This document shows positions 8,372 to 17,066 of a stretch of DNA of 64,000 bases, piece after piece; position 1 is the stretch's first letter, and every line of letters starts with the position of its first letter. The stretch lies in the NCBI RefSeq assembly GCF_014649835.1, contig NZ_BMTU01000003.1:62001-126000 (forward strand). The letters run 5' to 3'. This DNA comes from Streptomyces pilosus. GTDB lineage: Bacteria > Actinomycetota > Actinomycetes > Streptomycetales > Streptomycetaceae. The notes beneath the pieces were generated by a model, which worked only from the letters and a program-made list of their open reading frames with translations, did not search any database and was not told the DNA's origin. The position numbers and the translations under genes were made by a program.

Positions 8372-9334
8372 ATGGAAGCGAACGAACACGAACACGTGAT
8401 TGAGGTCACCGACCTGCGGCGTGTCTACGGGGGCGGGTTCGAAGCGGTGCGCGGCGTCGACTTCTCCGTGCGGCGCGGCGAGATCTTCGCGCTGCTGGGG
8501 ACCAACGGCGCGGGCAAGACCTCCACCGTCGAACTGCTGGAAGGGCTCGCCGCCCCGGCCGGCGGACGCATCCGGGTCCTCGGCCACGACCCGTACACCG
8601 AGCGCGCCGCCGTACGCCCCCGCACCGGCGTGATGCTCCAGGAGGGAGGCTTTCCCTCCGAGCTGACCGTCGCGGAGACCGCGCGGATGTGGGCGGGCTG
8701 CGTCAGCGGGGCACGCCCCGAGCTGGAAGTGCTCACGCTGGTCGGTCTGAAGACGAAGACCGGCGTCCGTGTGAAGCAGCTCTCCGGCGGACAGCGGCGC
8801 CGTCTGGACCTCGCGCTCGCCCTGCTCGGCGACCCCGAGGTGCTCTTCCTCGACGAGCCGACCACCGGACTCGACCCCGAAGGCCGCCGTGAGACCTGGG
8901 AGTTGGTGAGCGCCCTGCGCGACCGCGGCACGACCGTGCTGCTCACCACGCACTACCTCGAGGAAGCCGAGTTCCTCGCCGACCGGCTCGCGATCATGCA
9001 TGAGGGCCGCATCGCCGTCACCGGCACCCCGGCCGAGGTGACCGCCTCCGAACCGTCCCGGATCTCCTTCGAACTGCCCGAGGGCTACTTCGTGGGCGAT
9101 CTGCCGCCGCTCGCCGAACTGGGCGTGAGCGACCACACGGTCGACGGCCGGACGGTCCGGCTGCGCACCCACGAACTGCAGCGCGCCGCCACCGGGCTGC
9201 TGGTGTGGGCCGAACGCGCCGGAGTGGAACTGCACCGGCTGGACGTGCGTTCGGCGTCCCTGGAGGAGGCGTTCCTCGGGATCGCCAAGGAGGCGGCCGC
9301 GGGGGCGGCGCCGACGAAGGAGTACGCGGCATGA
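8372..9334 (+). CDS. ABC transporter ATP-binding protein (exporter type)
   Basis: A 320-residue cytoplasmic ATPase of the drug/lipid exporter (CcmA/DrrA-like) group. Walker A is GTNGAGKTST (near residue 43), the signature motif LSGGQRRRLDLA, Walker B VLFLDEPTTGLDP, and the switch His is in LLTTHYLEEAE. The C-terminal 100 residues match the extension common to DrrA-type ATPases. It overlaps the permease start by 4 bases (ATGA), and a histidine kinase and response regulator follow on the same strand, so the pump is probably controlled by that system. Substrate cannot be inferred. Confidence 0.92.
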   Translation: MEANEHEHVIEVTDLRRVYGGGFEAVRGVDFSVRRGEIFALLGTNGAGKTSTVELLEGLAAPAGGRIRVLGHDPYTERAAVRPRTGVMLQEGGFPSELTVAETARMWAGCVSGARPELEVLTLVGLKTKTGVRVKQLSGGQRRRLDLALALLGDPEVLFLDEPTTGLDPEGRRETWELVSALRDRGTTVLLTTHYLEEAEFLADRLAIMHEGRIAVTGTPAEVTASEPSRISFELPEGYFVGDLPPLAELGVSDHTVDGRTVRLRTHELQRAATGLLVWAERAGVELHRLDVRSASLEEAFLGIAKEAAAGAAPTKEYAA

Positions 9335-10107
9335 GCACCACCGTCACCACCCCGATGAGCCGGATGACCGCGCTCGCCCGGGCCGAACTGACCCTGCTGG
9401 GCCGGACCAAGGGAACCCTCTTCGCCGCCCTGTTCGTGCCACTGGTGCTGCCGGTGAGCGCCCGTGAGGCGGCCGGGGAGATGGATCTCGCCGGGGCCGG
9501 CCTCACCATCGGCACCGTCGTGCTGCCGGCCGCGATCGGCTTCTCCCTGCTGTTCGCGGTCTACTCGGCGCTCGTCGGCTCCCTCGTCGCCCGACGCGAG
9601 GAACTCGTCCTCAAGCGGCTGCGCACCGGCGAGCTCCGGGACGGCGAGATCCTCGCCGGCTCCGCGCTGCCGGCGGCCGCGACGGGCCTGGTGCAGTCGC
9701 TCCTGCTGGCGGCCGGCTGTTTCGTCCTGCTCGACATGTCGGCCCCGCCGGCCGTGTACCTGTCGGTGCTGGGCCTGCTTTTGGGGCTGGTGATGTGCGT
9801 GGGACTCGCGACCGTCACCGCGAGTTTCACCCGGACGAGTGAGAGCGCCCAGGTCACCCCGATCCCGCTGATGTTCCTGTCGGTGATGGCCTCCGGGATG
9901 ATGGTCCCCCTGGAGATCCTCCCCGAGAAGGTCGCCGCCGTCTGCGAGTTCCTGCCGCTGACCCCCGTCATGACCCTGGTGCGCGGCGGCTTCACCGGTG
10001 ACCTGTCGGCGGGCGAGGTGCTGGGCGCCGTGGCCGTCGCGGTGGCCTGGACGGCGTTCACGGTGTTTGCTGTACGGCGCTGGTTCCGCTGGGAGCCGAG
10101 GCGCTGA
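9331..10107 (+). CDS. ABC-2 type transporter permease
   Basis: A 258-residue membrane protein with about six membrane segments: LFAALFVPLVLPV, IGTVVLPAAIGFSLLFAVYSALV, LVQSLLLAAGCFVLLDM, AVYLSVLGLLLGLVMCVGLA, IPLMFLSVMASGMMV and a C-terminal segment near VLGAVAVAVAWTAFTVFAV. This is the ABC-2 fold. The ATG at 9331 overlaps the ATPase stop by 4 bases, which fixes the start. It forms the channel of the exporter with the upstream ATPase. Confidence 0.9.
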   Translation: MSTTVTTPMSRMTALARAELTLLGRTKGTLFAALFVPLVLPVSAREAAGEMDLAGAGLTIGTVVLPAAIGFSLLFAVYSALVGSLVARREELVLKRLRTGELRDGEILAGSALPAAATGLVQSLLLAAGCFVLLDMSAPPAVYLSVLGLLLGLVMCVGLATVTASFTRTSESAQVTPIPLMFLSVMASGMMVPLEILPEKVAAVCEFLPLTPVMTLVRGGFTGDLSAGEVLGAVAVAVAWTAFTVFAVRRWFRWEPRR

Positions 10108-10133
10108 CGTACGGCGGGACGGGGAGCGCGAGG

Positions 10134-11381
10134 ATGAGCAGGCCGGGCGGCTGGTGGGGGCGCAAGAGCACCCCCGCCAAGTTCGAGACGTACACCCGGT
10201 GGTCGTTCCACTTCATCGCGCTCACCGAGCTCTCGGTGGTCGCCGGGCCGCTGCTCGGACCGGTCGGAACGGGACCGGCCGCGCTGCTCACCTCCCTGGT
10301 GGTCGTGCACGGCCTGGTCTGCGGCGTGACCACCTCCCGGGCCCTGGACTGGCGGCTCGGCCGGCGGGAGCGGCCACTGCGGACCCTGTGGGCGTTCGGC
10401 GTCACCACCGCGGTGGTGGCCGTCACCGCGCTCGTCGTCGCCCGGCACGACCGGGGCGGTGACGACACCACGGCCGCCGCCGCGACCTTCTCCACCGTCA
10501 TGATCTTCGGTGCCGGCGCGACCGCGGTCGTCCTGCGCGGGCGGCGGCGGGTGTTCGTCATGGTGGTGGCCTTCGCGGTGACGGCCGGGCTGATGTACCT
10601 GCTCGTCGGACTCCCCTGGCTCTCCGCACTGGTGGTGACCCCGCTGGTGTTCCTCGTCGGGGGCTTCTTCGCCTTCACCTACTCCTTCTCCGTCTGGCTG
10701 GTCAACGCCGTCTACGAGCTGGACGAGGCCCGCGAGACCCGCGCCCGGCTCGCCGTCGCCGAGGAACGGCTGCGGTTCGGGCGGGACCTGCACGACGTGA
10801 TGGGGCGGAACCTGGCGGTGATCGCGCTGAAGAGCGAGCTGGCGGTCCAGCTGGCCCAGCGGGAACGGCCGGAGGCGGTGACCCAGATGGTGGAGGTGCA
10901 GCGCCTCGCGCACGAGGCGCAGCGGGAGGTGCGCGAGGTGGTCCGCGGCTACCGGGAGGCCGATCTCGGCAGTGAGCTGGCGGGCGCGCAGGGGGTGCTG
11001 ACGGCCGCCGGCATCGACTGCACGGTCACCGGGCCGGTGACCGGATACCCGGCGCCGGTCCAGTCCGCGCTCGGGTGGGTGGTACGGGAGGCCGCCACGA
11101 ACGTGCTGCGGCACGGGGACGCGCGGCGGTGCGCCATGGAACTGAAGGTACGGGAGGGGCGTGTGGTGCTGACGGTGGAGAACGACGGGGTGCCGCAGTC
11201 CGGTGGTCCGGGCGGCGGGGCCGGACTCGTCGGGCTGCGCGAGCGGCTCGCGGAGATCGGCGGGACGCTGCGGGCCGGGCCGGCCGGGGAGGGACGGTTC
11301 CTGCTGACCGCCGAGGTCCCGCTGCCCGCGCACTCCGGTGAGGCCGCCACCCCCGCGCCCGCGGGTGAGGCGGCACCGTGA
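10134..11381 (+). CDS. Sensor histidine kinase, NarL/DesK (HisKA_3) type
   Basis: A 415-residue membrane kinase. The N-terminal 190 residues contain about six hydrophobic segments with short loops and no large external sensor, as in DesK-like intramembrane sensors. A dimerisation helix follows, with phosphoacceptor His in FGRDLHDVMGRNLAVIALK, then an ATPase domain with VVREAATNVLRHG (N-box) and GGGAGLVGLRERLAEIGG (G-box). Start ATG 10134 lies 26 bases after the permease. The stop overlaps the response regulator start (GTGA), so kinase and regulator are coupled. The adjacent ABC exporter is its likely target. Confidence 0.92.
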   Translation: MSRPGGWWGRKSTPAKFETYTRWSFHFIALTELSVVAGPLLGPVGTGPAALLTSLVVVHGLVCGVTTSRALDWRLGRRERPLRTLWAFGVTTAVVAVTALVVARHDRGGDDTTAAAATFSTVMIFGAGATAVVLRGRRRVFVMVVAFAVTAGLMYLLVGLPWLSALVVTPLVFLVGGFFAFTYSFSVWLVNAVYELDEARETRARLAVAEERLRFGRDLHDVMGRNLAVIALKSELAVQLAQRERPEAVTQMVEVQRLAHEAQREVREVVRGYREADLGSELAGAQGVLTAAGIDCTVTGPVTGYPAPVQSALGWVVREAATNVLRHGDARRCAMELKVREGRVVLTVENDGVPQSGGPGGGAGLVGLRERLAEIGGTLRAGPAGEGRFLLTAEVPLPAHSGEAATPAPAGEAAP

Positions 11382-11998
11382 CCGGCCCCCGGCCCGTGCG
11401 GCTGCTGCTGGCCGACGACGAGCACCTGATCCGGGGCGCGCTGGCCGCGCTGCTGTCGCTCGAGGACGATCTGACGGTCGTCGCCGAGGCGGCCTCCGGG
11501 CCGGAGGCGCTGGCGATGGCCCGGGCGCACGCACCCGACGTGGCCGTGCTGGACCTGCAGATGCCGGGCGCCGACGGTGTGAAGGTCGCCACATCCCTGC
11601 GGACCGAGCTGCCCGGCTGCCGGGTGCTGATCGTGACCAGTCACGGACGTCCGGGACACCTGAAGCGGGCGCTTGCGGCCGGTGTGCGCGGGTTCGTCCC
11701 CAAGACCGTCAGCGCACAGCGCCTCGCCGAGATCATCCGCACGGTGCACGCGGGAAACCGTTACGTCGACCCCGAGTTGGCCGCCGACGCGATCGCCGCC
11801 GGCGACTCCCCGCTGACCGTGCGCGAGGCCGAGGTGCTGGAGCTGGCGGCGGACGGCGCGCCGGTCGCGGAGATCGCGGAGCGGGCCGCGCTGTCCCAGG
11901 GGACCGTGCGGAACTACCTCTCCTCCGCCGTCTCGAAGCTCGGTGCCGAGAACCGCCATGCCGCGGTGCGCCTCGCGCGGGAGCGAGGTTGGGTATAG
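11378..11998 (+). CDS. LuxR/NarL-family response regulator
   Basis: A 206-residue two-domain regulator. Receiver domain residues 8-125 with acidic pair ADDE, phosphoacceptor Asp in VAVLDLQMPGADG and Lys in FVPKTVS. C-terminal LuxR-type HTH at about 145-200: LTVREAEVLELAADGAPVAEIAERAALSQGTVRNYLSSAVSKLG split over the helix-turn-helix. GTG start overlaps the kinase stop by 4 bases. It probably regulates the preceding ABC transporter operon. The stop lies 22 bases before the second tRNA-Gly(GCC). Confidence 0.93.
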   Translation: MTGPRPVRLLLADDEHLIRGALAALLSLEDDLTVVAEAASGPEALAMARAHAPDVAVLDLQMPGADGVKVATSLRTELPGCRVLIVTSHGRPGHLKRALAAGVRGFVPKTVSAQRLAEIIRTVHAGNRYVDPELAADAIAAGDSPLTVREAEVLELAADGAPVAEIAERAALSQGTVRNYLSSAVSKLGAENRHAAVRLARERGWV

Positions 11999-12020
11999 TG
12001 GGTCTCGCGCCACGGCGCAT

Positions 12021-12093
12021 GCGAACGTAGCTCAGTTGGTAGAGCGCAACCTTGCCAAGGTTGAGGTCGCGAGTTCGAACCTCGTCGTTCGCT
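12021..12093 (+). tRNA. tRNA-Gly (anticodon GCC), copy 2
   Basis: Seventy-three bases, nearly identical to copy 1. Acceptor is GCGAACG/CGTTCGC, a compensated pair change relative to copy 1 (GCGGACG/CGTCCGC), and the T-loop is TTCGAAC. Anticodon loop gives GCC. No encoded CCA. Confidence 0.97.
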
Positions 12094-12100
12094 CGGCATC

Positions 12101-12129
12101 AAGGGCCCCGGTCATCGACCGGGGCCCTT
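12101..12129 (+). terminator. Terminator after tRNA-Gly(GCC) copy 2
   Basis: Perfect 13-base stem (AAGGGCCCCGGTC) with a 3-base loop, 7 bases after the tRNA. Being symmetrical it may also end transcription from purC on the other strand. Confidence 0.82.
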
Positions 12130-12184
12130 GTCGTGCGCGTCCGCCGTGGGCGGCCGGGCCCCGAGGGGCCCGGCCGCCCAGCGG

Positions 12185-13084
12185 TCAGCTCCAGGTGGTG
12201 CCGGTCAACCGCTCGTACGCCTCCACGTACTTGGCCCGGGTGGCGTCCACCACGTGCTGCGGCAGCGCCGGCGGGGGCTGCTCGCTCCGGCGGTCCCAGC
12301 CCGACTCGGCCGAGGTGAGCCAGTCCCGTACGAACTGCTTGTCGTACGAGGGCTGGGCGTGGCCCGGCTCCCACCGGTCGGCCGGCCAGAAGCGGGAGGA
12401 GTCCGGGGTGAGCACCTCGTCGGCGACGACCAGGGTCTCGCCGTCGAAGCCGAACTCGAACTTGGTGTCGGCGAGGACGATGCCCCGCTCGCGCGCGATG
12501 TTCCGGGCGCGGGAGTAGGCGGCGAGGGTCGCCTGGCGCAGCTGGGCGGCGGTCTCCGCGCCGACCTGGCGGGCGACCTCCTCGTAGGAGACGTTCTCGT
12601 CGTGCTCGCCGACGGCGGCCTTGGTGGCCGGGGTGAAGATGGGGGCGGGCAGTTCCGAGCCGTCGACCAGGCCCTCGGGGAGGGCGAGGCCGCACACCGT
12701 GCGCGTCTCGGCGTACTCGGTCAGTCCGGAGCCGGTGAGGTAGCCGCGGGCCACGCACTCCACGGGGACCATGTCCAGCGACTTGCAGACGAGGGTGCGG
12801 CCGGCCCAGTCGGCGGGGGCGCCGGCCGGGGGCTCGGTGCCGAGGACGTGGTGCGGCAGCAGGTCGGCGAGCTGGTCGAACCACCACAGGGACAGCTGGG
12901 TGAGGACCCGGCCCTTGTCGGGGATCTCGGTGGGCAGCACCCAGTCGTAGGCGGAGATGCGGTCACTGGCGACCATCACGAGCTCGCCCGCCTCGTTCCG
13001 GTACAGCTCGCGCACCTTGCCGGTGTGCAGGTGCACCAGGCCCGGAACCTGGATCGGTTCGGGCTTCTCTACGAATCCGGACAC
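12185..13084 (-). CDS. purC: SAICAR synthetase PurC
   Basis: A 299-residue phosphoribosylaminoimidazole-succinocarboxamide synthase, which joins aspartate to CAIR with ATP in purine synthesis. Motifs: HLHTGKVRELYRNEAGELVMVASDRISAYDW split across the ATP-binding N-terminus, VPVECVARGYLTGSG, and IVLADTKFEFGF in the C-terminal half. GTG at 13084 has GGGAGGA 4-5 bases upstream, which decides the start; the longer open frame upstream belongs to an overlapping shadow frame. It stands alone, away from other purine genes. Confidence 0.97.
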   Translation of the reverse strand: MSGFVEKPEPIQVPGLVHLHTGKVRELYRNEAGELVMVASDRISAYDWVLPTEIPDKGRVLTQLSLWWFDQLADLLPHHVLGTEPPAGAPADWAGRTLVCKSLDMVPVECVARGYLTGSGLTEYAETRTVCGLALPEGLVDGSELPAPIFTPATKAAVGEHDENVSYEEVARQVGAETAAQLRQATLAAYSRARNIARERGIVLADTKFEFGFDGETLVVADEVLTPDSSRFWPADRWEPGHAQPSYDKQFVRDWLTSAESGWDRRSEQPPPALPQHVVDATRAKYVEAYERLTGTTWS

Positions 13085-13152
13085 GGTTCCTCCCCGTGGT
13101 TTGGTCCAATGGCTCGATTGTCCCGTACGGGGCGATCGGCCGCGGCCGCGGG

Positions 13153-14679
13153 TCAGTCGCGTTTGCAGATGCGGTCCAGGAGGTTGGCGGTGGCGCGCTG
13201 GACGCGGGGGTCGACGTGACCCGGGCGGTCCAGGGCCGGTGACCAGGCGAAGGTGCCGGCGGCGAAGACCCAGGCGCCGGAGGGGGCCCGGTAGAGGGAG
13301 GTCTCCTGGTGTCGCCGGGTGCCCGCCCGGTCGGTGTAGGGGGAATGCGCGAGCAGCACCCGCTCCTCGTGCCCGGGCAGCGGGGTGCGCGGGTAGTAGC
13401 GGTCGGCCTCGCCCGCGACCAGGCCCTCGATGCCGTCGCCCTCGTGGGCGCCGGTCGCCTCCCACATCCAGTGGTCCGCGTTGCGCACGATCAGCGGGTG
13501 CGGGTGCGGGACCTGACCGGCGTACTGGATGCCGAGCAGTTGCTGTTCGGCGCGGTCGATCTCCCGCCACAGCACCGGTTTGCCCGGGCCCCGTCGCTTG
13601 CGGCAGGTCAGCAGGCGGTCGGGGCCGGAGGGTGAGGGGGCGAGCTCGACCTGCCAGTACAGCGTGTTGGCGGACAGGAAGACCAGGGACGTGCCGTGGG
13701 CGCGGGCGCGCTCCACCGCGGCCCGCATGGGCACCGACCAGTACTCGTCGTGGCCGGGGAAGATCAGGCCCCGGTAGCGGGTGGGGTCGACCCGGCCGGC
13801 GTGCAGGTCGCGGGCGTCGGCGTAGGCGAGGTCGTAGCCGTAGCGCTCGGCCCAGCGGATGACGTCGTAGGCGTGACCCACGTGCAGCGGCAGGCCCGCG
13901 CCCGCGTAGGGGCGGTCGAAGGAGACGGTAGTGGCGGCGTCGGACTCGCCGAGGAGCCTGCCCTGCTCGTCCCAGGCGTGGTAGAGGCTCGCACCGGTGC
14001 GGCCGTCCTCCGGGTAGAGGTTGTACGCCTGCCAGGTGACGTCGGGCAGGACGAGGAGGAGGTCGGCGGGGCGGTCGTCGCGGACGGTGAACGGGATGTG
14101 GGAGCGGTGGCCGTCGGCCGTGGTGAGCACGGCGACGTACGCGCCGACACTCCAGTACGACGGGACGGGCAGCCGCCAGGAGAGCCACCAGTGGTGGCAG
14201 GAGACGGTGCGGTCGGCGGTGAGCGGCGGGGGCTGCACGATGCCGGACAGGCGGGGGCTCGAGGTGATCTTCGTGGCACCGTCGCCGCTGTAGTGGCCGA
14301 TGCGGTAGACGTCGACGCCGAACTCCTGGGGCGGGTCGACGGTGACGTGGAAGTCGATGGACTCGCCGGGGGCGACGGCGCCGGCCGAGGTGAACCCCTT
14401 GATCTGGCGGCGCACGTCGTCGGCGGCGCGGGGGCCGACGGAGGAGCGGGGGGCGGGGACCCTGCGGCCGCCCTGCCGGGGCAGACGGGCCGCCCGGTCG
14501 GTGTGCGGTGCCGGGTCCAGGTCCGTGTCCGGGTCCACGTACCAGGGGACGACCTGGCCGCTGTCGCCGAAGTACGTCTCGCTGCCGCGCAGCCACGGGA
14601 GCGGCCCCTGCCCGAAGGGGTCGTTCACGGCGTGCGCCAGCGCTCCCGACTCCCAGCGGCGAATCTGCTCCGAGCCCAT
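13153..14679 (-). CDS. N,N-dimethylformamidase beta-subunit-like protein
   Basis: A 508-residue protein matching the large-subunit-like domain family of N,N-dimethylformamidase. Residues 95-190 look like a beta-rich Ig-like domain (GESIDFHVTVDPPQEFGVDVYRIG, then VPSYWSVGAYVAVLTT), and residues 205-500 like the amidohydrolase core, with VTWQAYNLYPEDGRTGASLY, a region around YDLAYADARDLHAG and LIFPGHDEYWS. No signal peptide is seen, so it is probably cytoplasmic. No small alpha subunit gene is present nearby, so actual formamidase activity is doubtful. Many Streptomyces carry such orphans. It starts ATG 14679 after an intergenic region with an inverted repeat. Confidence 0.7.
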   Translation of the reverse strand: MGSEQIRRWESGALAHAVNDPFGQGPLPWLRGSETYFGDSGQVVPWYVDPDTDLDPAPHTDRAARLPRQGGRRVPAPRSSVGPRAADDVRRQIKGFTSAGAVAPGESIDFHVTVDPPQEFGVDVYRIGHYSGDGATKITSSPRLSGIVQPPPLTADRTVSCHHWWLSWRLPVPSYWSVGAYVAVLTTADGHRSHIPFTVRDDRPADLLLVLPDVTWQAYNLYPEDGRTGASLYHAWDEQGRLLGESDAATTVSFDRPYAGAGLPLHVGHAYDVIRWAERYGYDLAYADARDLHAGRVDPTRYRGLIFPGHDEYWSVPMRAAVERARAHGTSLVFLSANTLYWQVELAPSPSGPDRLLTCRKRRGPGKPVLWREIDRAEQQLLGIQYAGQVPHPHPLIVRNADHWMWEATGAHEGDGIEGLVAGEADRYYPRTPLPGHEERVLLAHSPYTDRAGTRRHQETSLYRAPSGAWVFAAGTFAWSPALDRPGHVDPRVQRATANLLDRICKRD

Positions 14680-14763
14680 GATCGCTCCCCTCCCTCGTGC
14701 CCCGGTTGCGATGCGGTGCGTGGTGCTGTCCGGCAGTCACCGGACGGGTGAGGCGTGGCGCCA

Positions 14764-14831
14764 GTTATGTGTTTGTCGTATGTCGCTTGCTCTTGCCAGC
14801 GAACTCGAACGGTCCAAGCACATCACATAAC
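14764..14831. promoter_or_regulatory. Intergenic inverted repeat upstream of the dimethylformamidase-like gene
   Basis: In the 240-base gap 14680-14919, GTTATGTG (14764-14771) and its reverse complement CACATAAC (14824-14831) flank a relatively AT-rich stretch about 85-150 bases upstream of the start at 14679. The 52-base separation argues for two half-sites or a DNA loop rather than one operator. No other gene or RNA is seen in this gap. Function is a guess. Confidence 0.25.
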
Positions 14832-14919
14832 GCGCGCAGTCCGTCACCGTTCGTTTTGAATTGACCGAAAGCGGAGGGGTGGACTCCAGGGGGTGGGGAG
14901 ACCGGCGGGGCCGCCGGCC

Positions 14920-16776
14920 TCAGACGAGCCGTACCGGCTTCTCGGGGCGTATGCCGTGCCGGGTCAGCCAGAGGCGGAGGCCGGCCGGGTCGCCGTCCTC
15001 GATCAGGGCCAGGACCTGGGGCGACAGGTCCGCCGCCCGCACACCGTCGACGAGCAGCGTCGGCCCGTCCAGCCAGTCGAGCCCGGGGACGGCGCCCGCG
15101 GTGTCCATCGCCGCGCAGCAGACCATCGCCGTGATGTGGTCGGCGAGCAGCTCCCGCGCGGTGCGCGGCGACTGGAGCGGGAACAGGGGCAGCGGCCGGT
15201 CGTCCCGGAGGGGGGCGGCCGCGTCCGGGCCGGCGGACGGTACGGCGCCTTCCTGACCGGCCGCCGGGGAGGACCGGGCGGCGGAGGCCGGGGCCCTCTC
15301 CTCGCGTGCGAGCTCGGCGCTCAGCCGGGCGGCCAGAGCGGCACTGCGCGCGGTGGTGCCGGACAGGTCGTCGTCCTCCTCGCCGCCGGTCCTGCCGCCG
15401 GTCTCGCCGTCGGCCGGGGCGGAGGCGAGGGCGGGGGCGGGGACGGGGACGGCGACCGGGTACGGCGGGGGCGGTTCTGCGGGTGCCTCCCGGGTGGCCA
15501 GGTGGACCAGCACGCGGGTCAGGGTCGGCCCGTCCGGGGCGGCGGGGTCGATGTGGGCCGGGGGGACGTGGAGGGCGTCCAGGACGCGATGGAGGCGGGC
15601 GGCGTCGGTCCGCCACTTGCGGTCGACGACCTCCTCCGGATAGTCGCCCCAGGGGACCGGGGACCAGGCGGGCCCGGTCTGCGCGGGCCCCCCGTGGAAG
15701 AGACGGGCGGCGAGCAGCGAGGTGGCCTCGTCCACGGTGCCGGGCTCTTCGAGCAGGTCACAGGCGGGACGCTCGCCGAGGCGGGAGGCGAAGCCCTCCG
15801 CCAGCCGGTCCCGGCGCGAGAGCTCGGTGAGCGCCGCCACCACGCCCGCGTTCAGCCGCGACGGCCAGCGGCCCATCCGCCAGGCGGGCAGCGCGACCCG
15901 GGTGAGCAGCCGGTCCCAGCCCGCGTACGCCAGGCCCACCTGCTCCTGGGCGACGATCCGCAGCCCGTAGTCCACAGCCTGTGCACGGTCGGCGGCGGCC
16001 GCCGCGACCCCGCGCTCCATCTCGGCCGCGTGCACCCGGCACCCGGACAGCAGCAGCCGGGCCGCCCAACCGACGACCGCGAGCACCCCGCGGGCCACCG
16101 GTCCGCGCCGCGGCGCCGAGGCCACGGCCACCGCGGCGTCCAGCCCCTGCACGAACCGCCGGGCGGCGGCTATGTCCGGGTGCGCCGAGGGTCCCGTACC
16201 GGCGACGACCGGGGCGAGGACCGCGCGCAGCTCACCCACCCGCATCCACCACAGGAACGGCGAGCCGATCACCAGCACGGGCGCCGCGGGGGCTCCGCGC
16301 GGGGGCCGGCCCGCGCCCGCCACGTCGTCGTGCTCCTCGGCGGGCGGCGGACCGTGGGCCGGGTGGGTGCGGTCCTCCAGCCAGCTGTCGCAGTCCGGGG
16401 TGAGCGCTATCGCCGACGGTGCCGGGACGTCGAGCCGGTCCGCCAGGTCACGCACCATCCGGTACAGATCGGGGGCCGCCTCCTCGGCGACCGGCACCGT
16501 GGGACTCATGGCGGGCCGGGCCCGGGCGACGACCAGGGCGACTCCGGCGGCGAGGAGCAGGACGAGCACCGCGAGGGGGGTGAGCACCCGGCGGGCGAGG
16601 TCCCAGCCGGCGCCCGTGAGGTGGCCGGCGGAGCCACCGACGAGGAGGATCACGGCGCAGGCGGCCGGCAGCAGCGCGACGGCCAGCGCCCGGCTGCGGA
16701 CCCGCAGCACGGACAGCGCCCGGGACCGCGCGCTCGGTCCCCCCGACTCGCCTGCTCCCATGCGGCTTCCGCTCAT
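14920..16776 (-). CDS. Membrane protein with a degenerate M48-peptidase-like region
   Basis: A 618-residue protein of unknown function. Two membrane segments lie near the N-terminus (about 31-50, ALAVALLPAACAVILLVGG; and about 63-82, VLTPLAVLVLLLAAGVALVV). The stretch at about 110-200 resembles the M48 fold entry: LDVPAPSAIALTPDC, then VLVIGSPFLWWMRVGELRAVLAPVVAG. In active M48 enzymes the last part reads ...LRAVLAHELGH. Here the zinc motif His-Glu-x-x-His is absent (APVVAG), so a peptidase activity is unlikely. Residues 200-430 are helical; 430-540 are Pro/Ala/acid-rich; the C-terminal 75 residues (LLADHITAMVCC...) form another helical block. It lies upstream of the dimethylformamidase-like gene on the same strand. 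Not recognised as any named protein. Confidence 0.6.
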   Translation of the reverse strand: MSGSRMGAGESGGPSARSRALSVLRVRSRALAVALLPAACAVILLVGGSAGHLTGAGWDLARRVLTPLAVLVLLLAAGVALVVARARPAMSPTVPVAEEAAPDLYRMVRDLADRLDVPAPSAIALTPDCDSWLEDRTHPAHGPPPAEEHDDVAGAGRPPRGAPAAPVLVIGSPFLWWMRVGELRAVLAPVVAGTGPSAHPDIAAARRFVQGLDAAVAVASAPRRGPVARGVLAVVGWAARLLLSGCRVHAAEMERGVAAAAADRAQAVDYGLRIVAQEQVGLAYAGWDRLLTRVALPAWRMGRWPSRLNAGVVAALTELSRRDRLAEGFASRLGERPACDLLEEPGTVDEATSLLAARLFHGGPAQTGPAWSPVPWGDYPEEVVDRKWRTDAARLHRVLDALHVPPAHIDPAAPDGPTLTRVLVHLATREAPAEPPPPYPVAVPVPAPALASAPADGETGGRTGGEEDDDLSGTTARSAALAARLSAELAREERAPASAARSSPAAGQEGAVPSAGPDAAAPLRDDRPLPLFPLQSPRTARELLADHITAMVCCAAMDTAGAVPGLDWLDGPTLLVDGVRAADLSPQVLALIEDGDPAGLRLWLTRHGIRPEKPVRLV

Positions 16777-17003
16777 GATCCGACGTCACCCCCTCCCGGC
16801 TCCGGACCCGGTCCTGGCATTGCCCATCCCCCCACTGTGGCACCCGCCACTGACATCGCAATGCCGATGGGCCAAGTGCCGGAACCGGGTCCGGAACGCT
16901 TGCGCGGCACCCTAGTTGGGGCCCCGGTTCACGTCAGCCGGATGGCCTATCGGTCACTCGATGGAATGGCTTTGGGGAGAGCTGGACGACGGACGGCAAG
17001 GGT

Positions 17004-17037
17004 CAGGCCCCGGATCCTGAGACGGATCCGGGGCCTG
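17004..17037 (-). terminator. Terminator after purD
   Basis: Fourteen-base stem CAGGCCCCGGATCC/GGATCCGGGGCCTG with a 6-base loop, 30 bases beyond the purD stop. The rest of the 290-base gap 16777-17066 shows nothing else recognisable. Confidence 0.8.
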
Positions 17038-17066
17038 CGGGGTTCATCGGTGTCCGGCCCGGCGCG

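Noticed and set aside
12185..14740. 851-codon reading joining purC to the dimethylformamidase-like region
   Set aside because: Only the last 299 codons are PurC. The upstream part is a shadow of the neighbouring gene in another frame, and a strong ribosome site marks GTG 13084.
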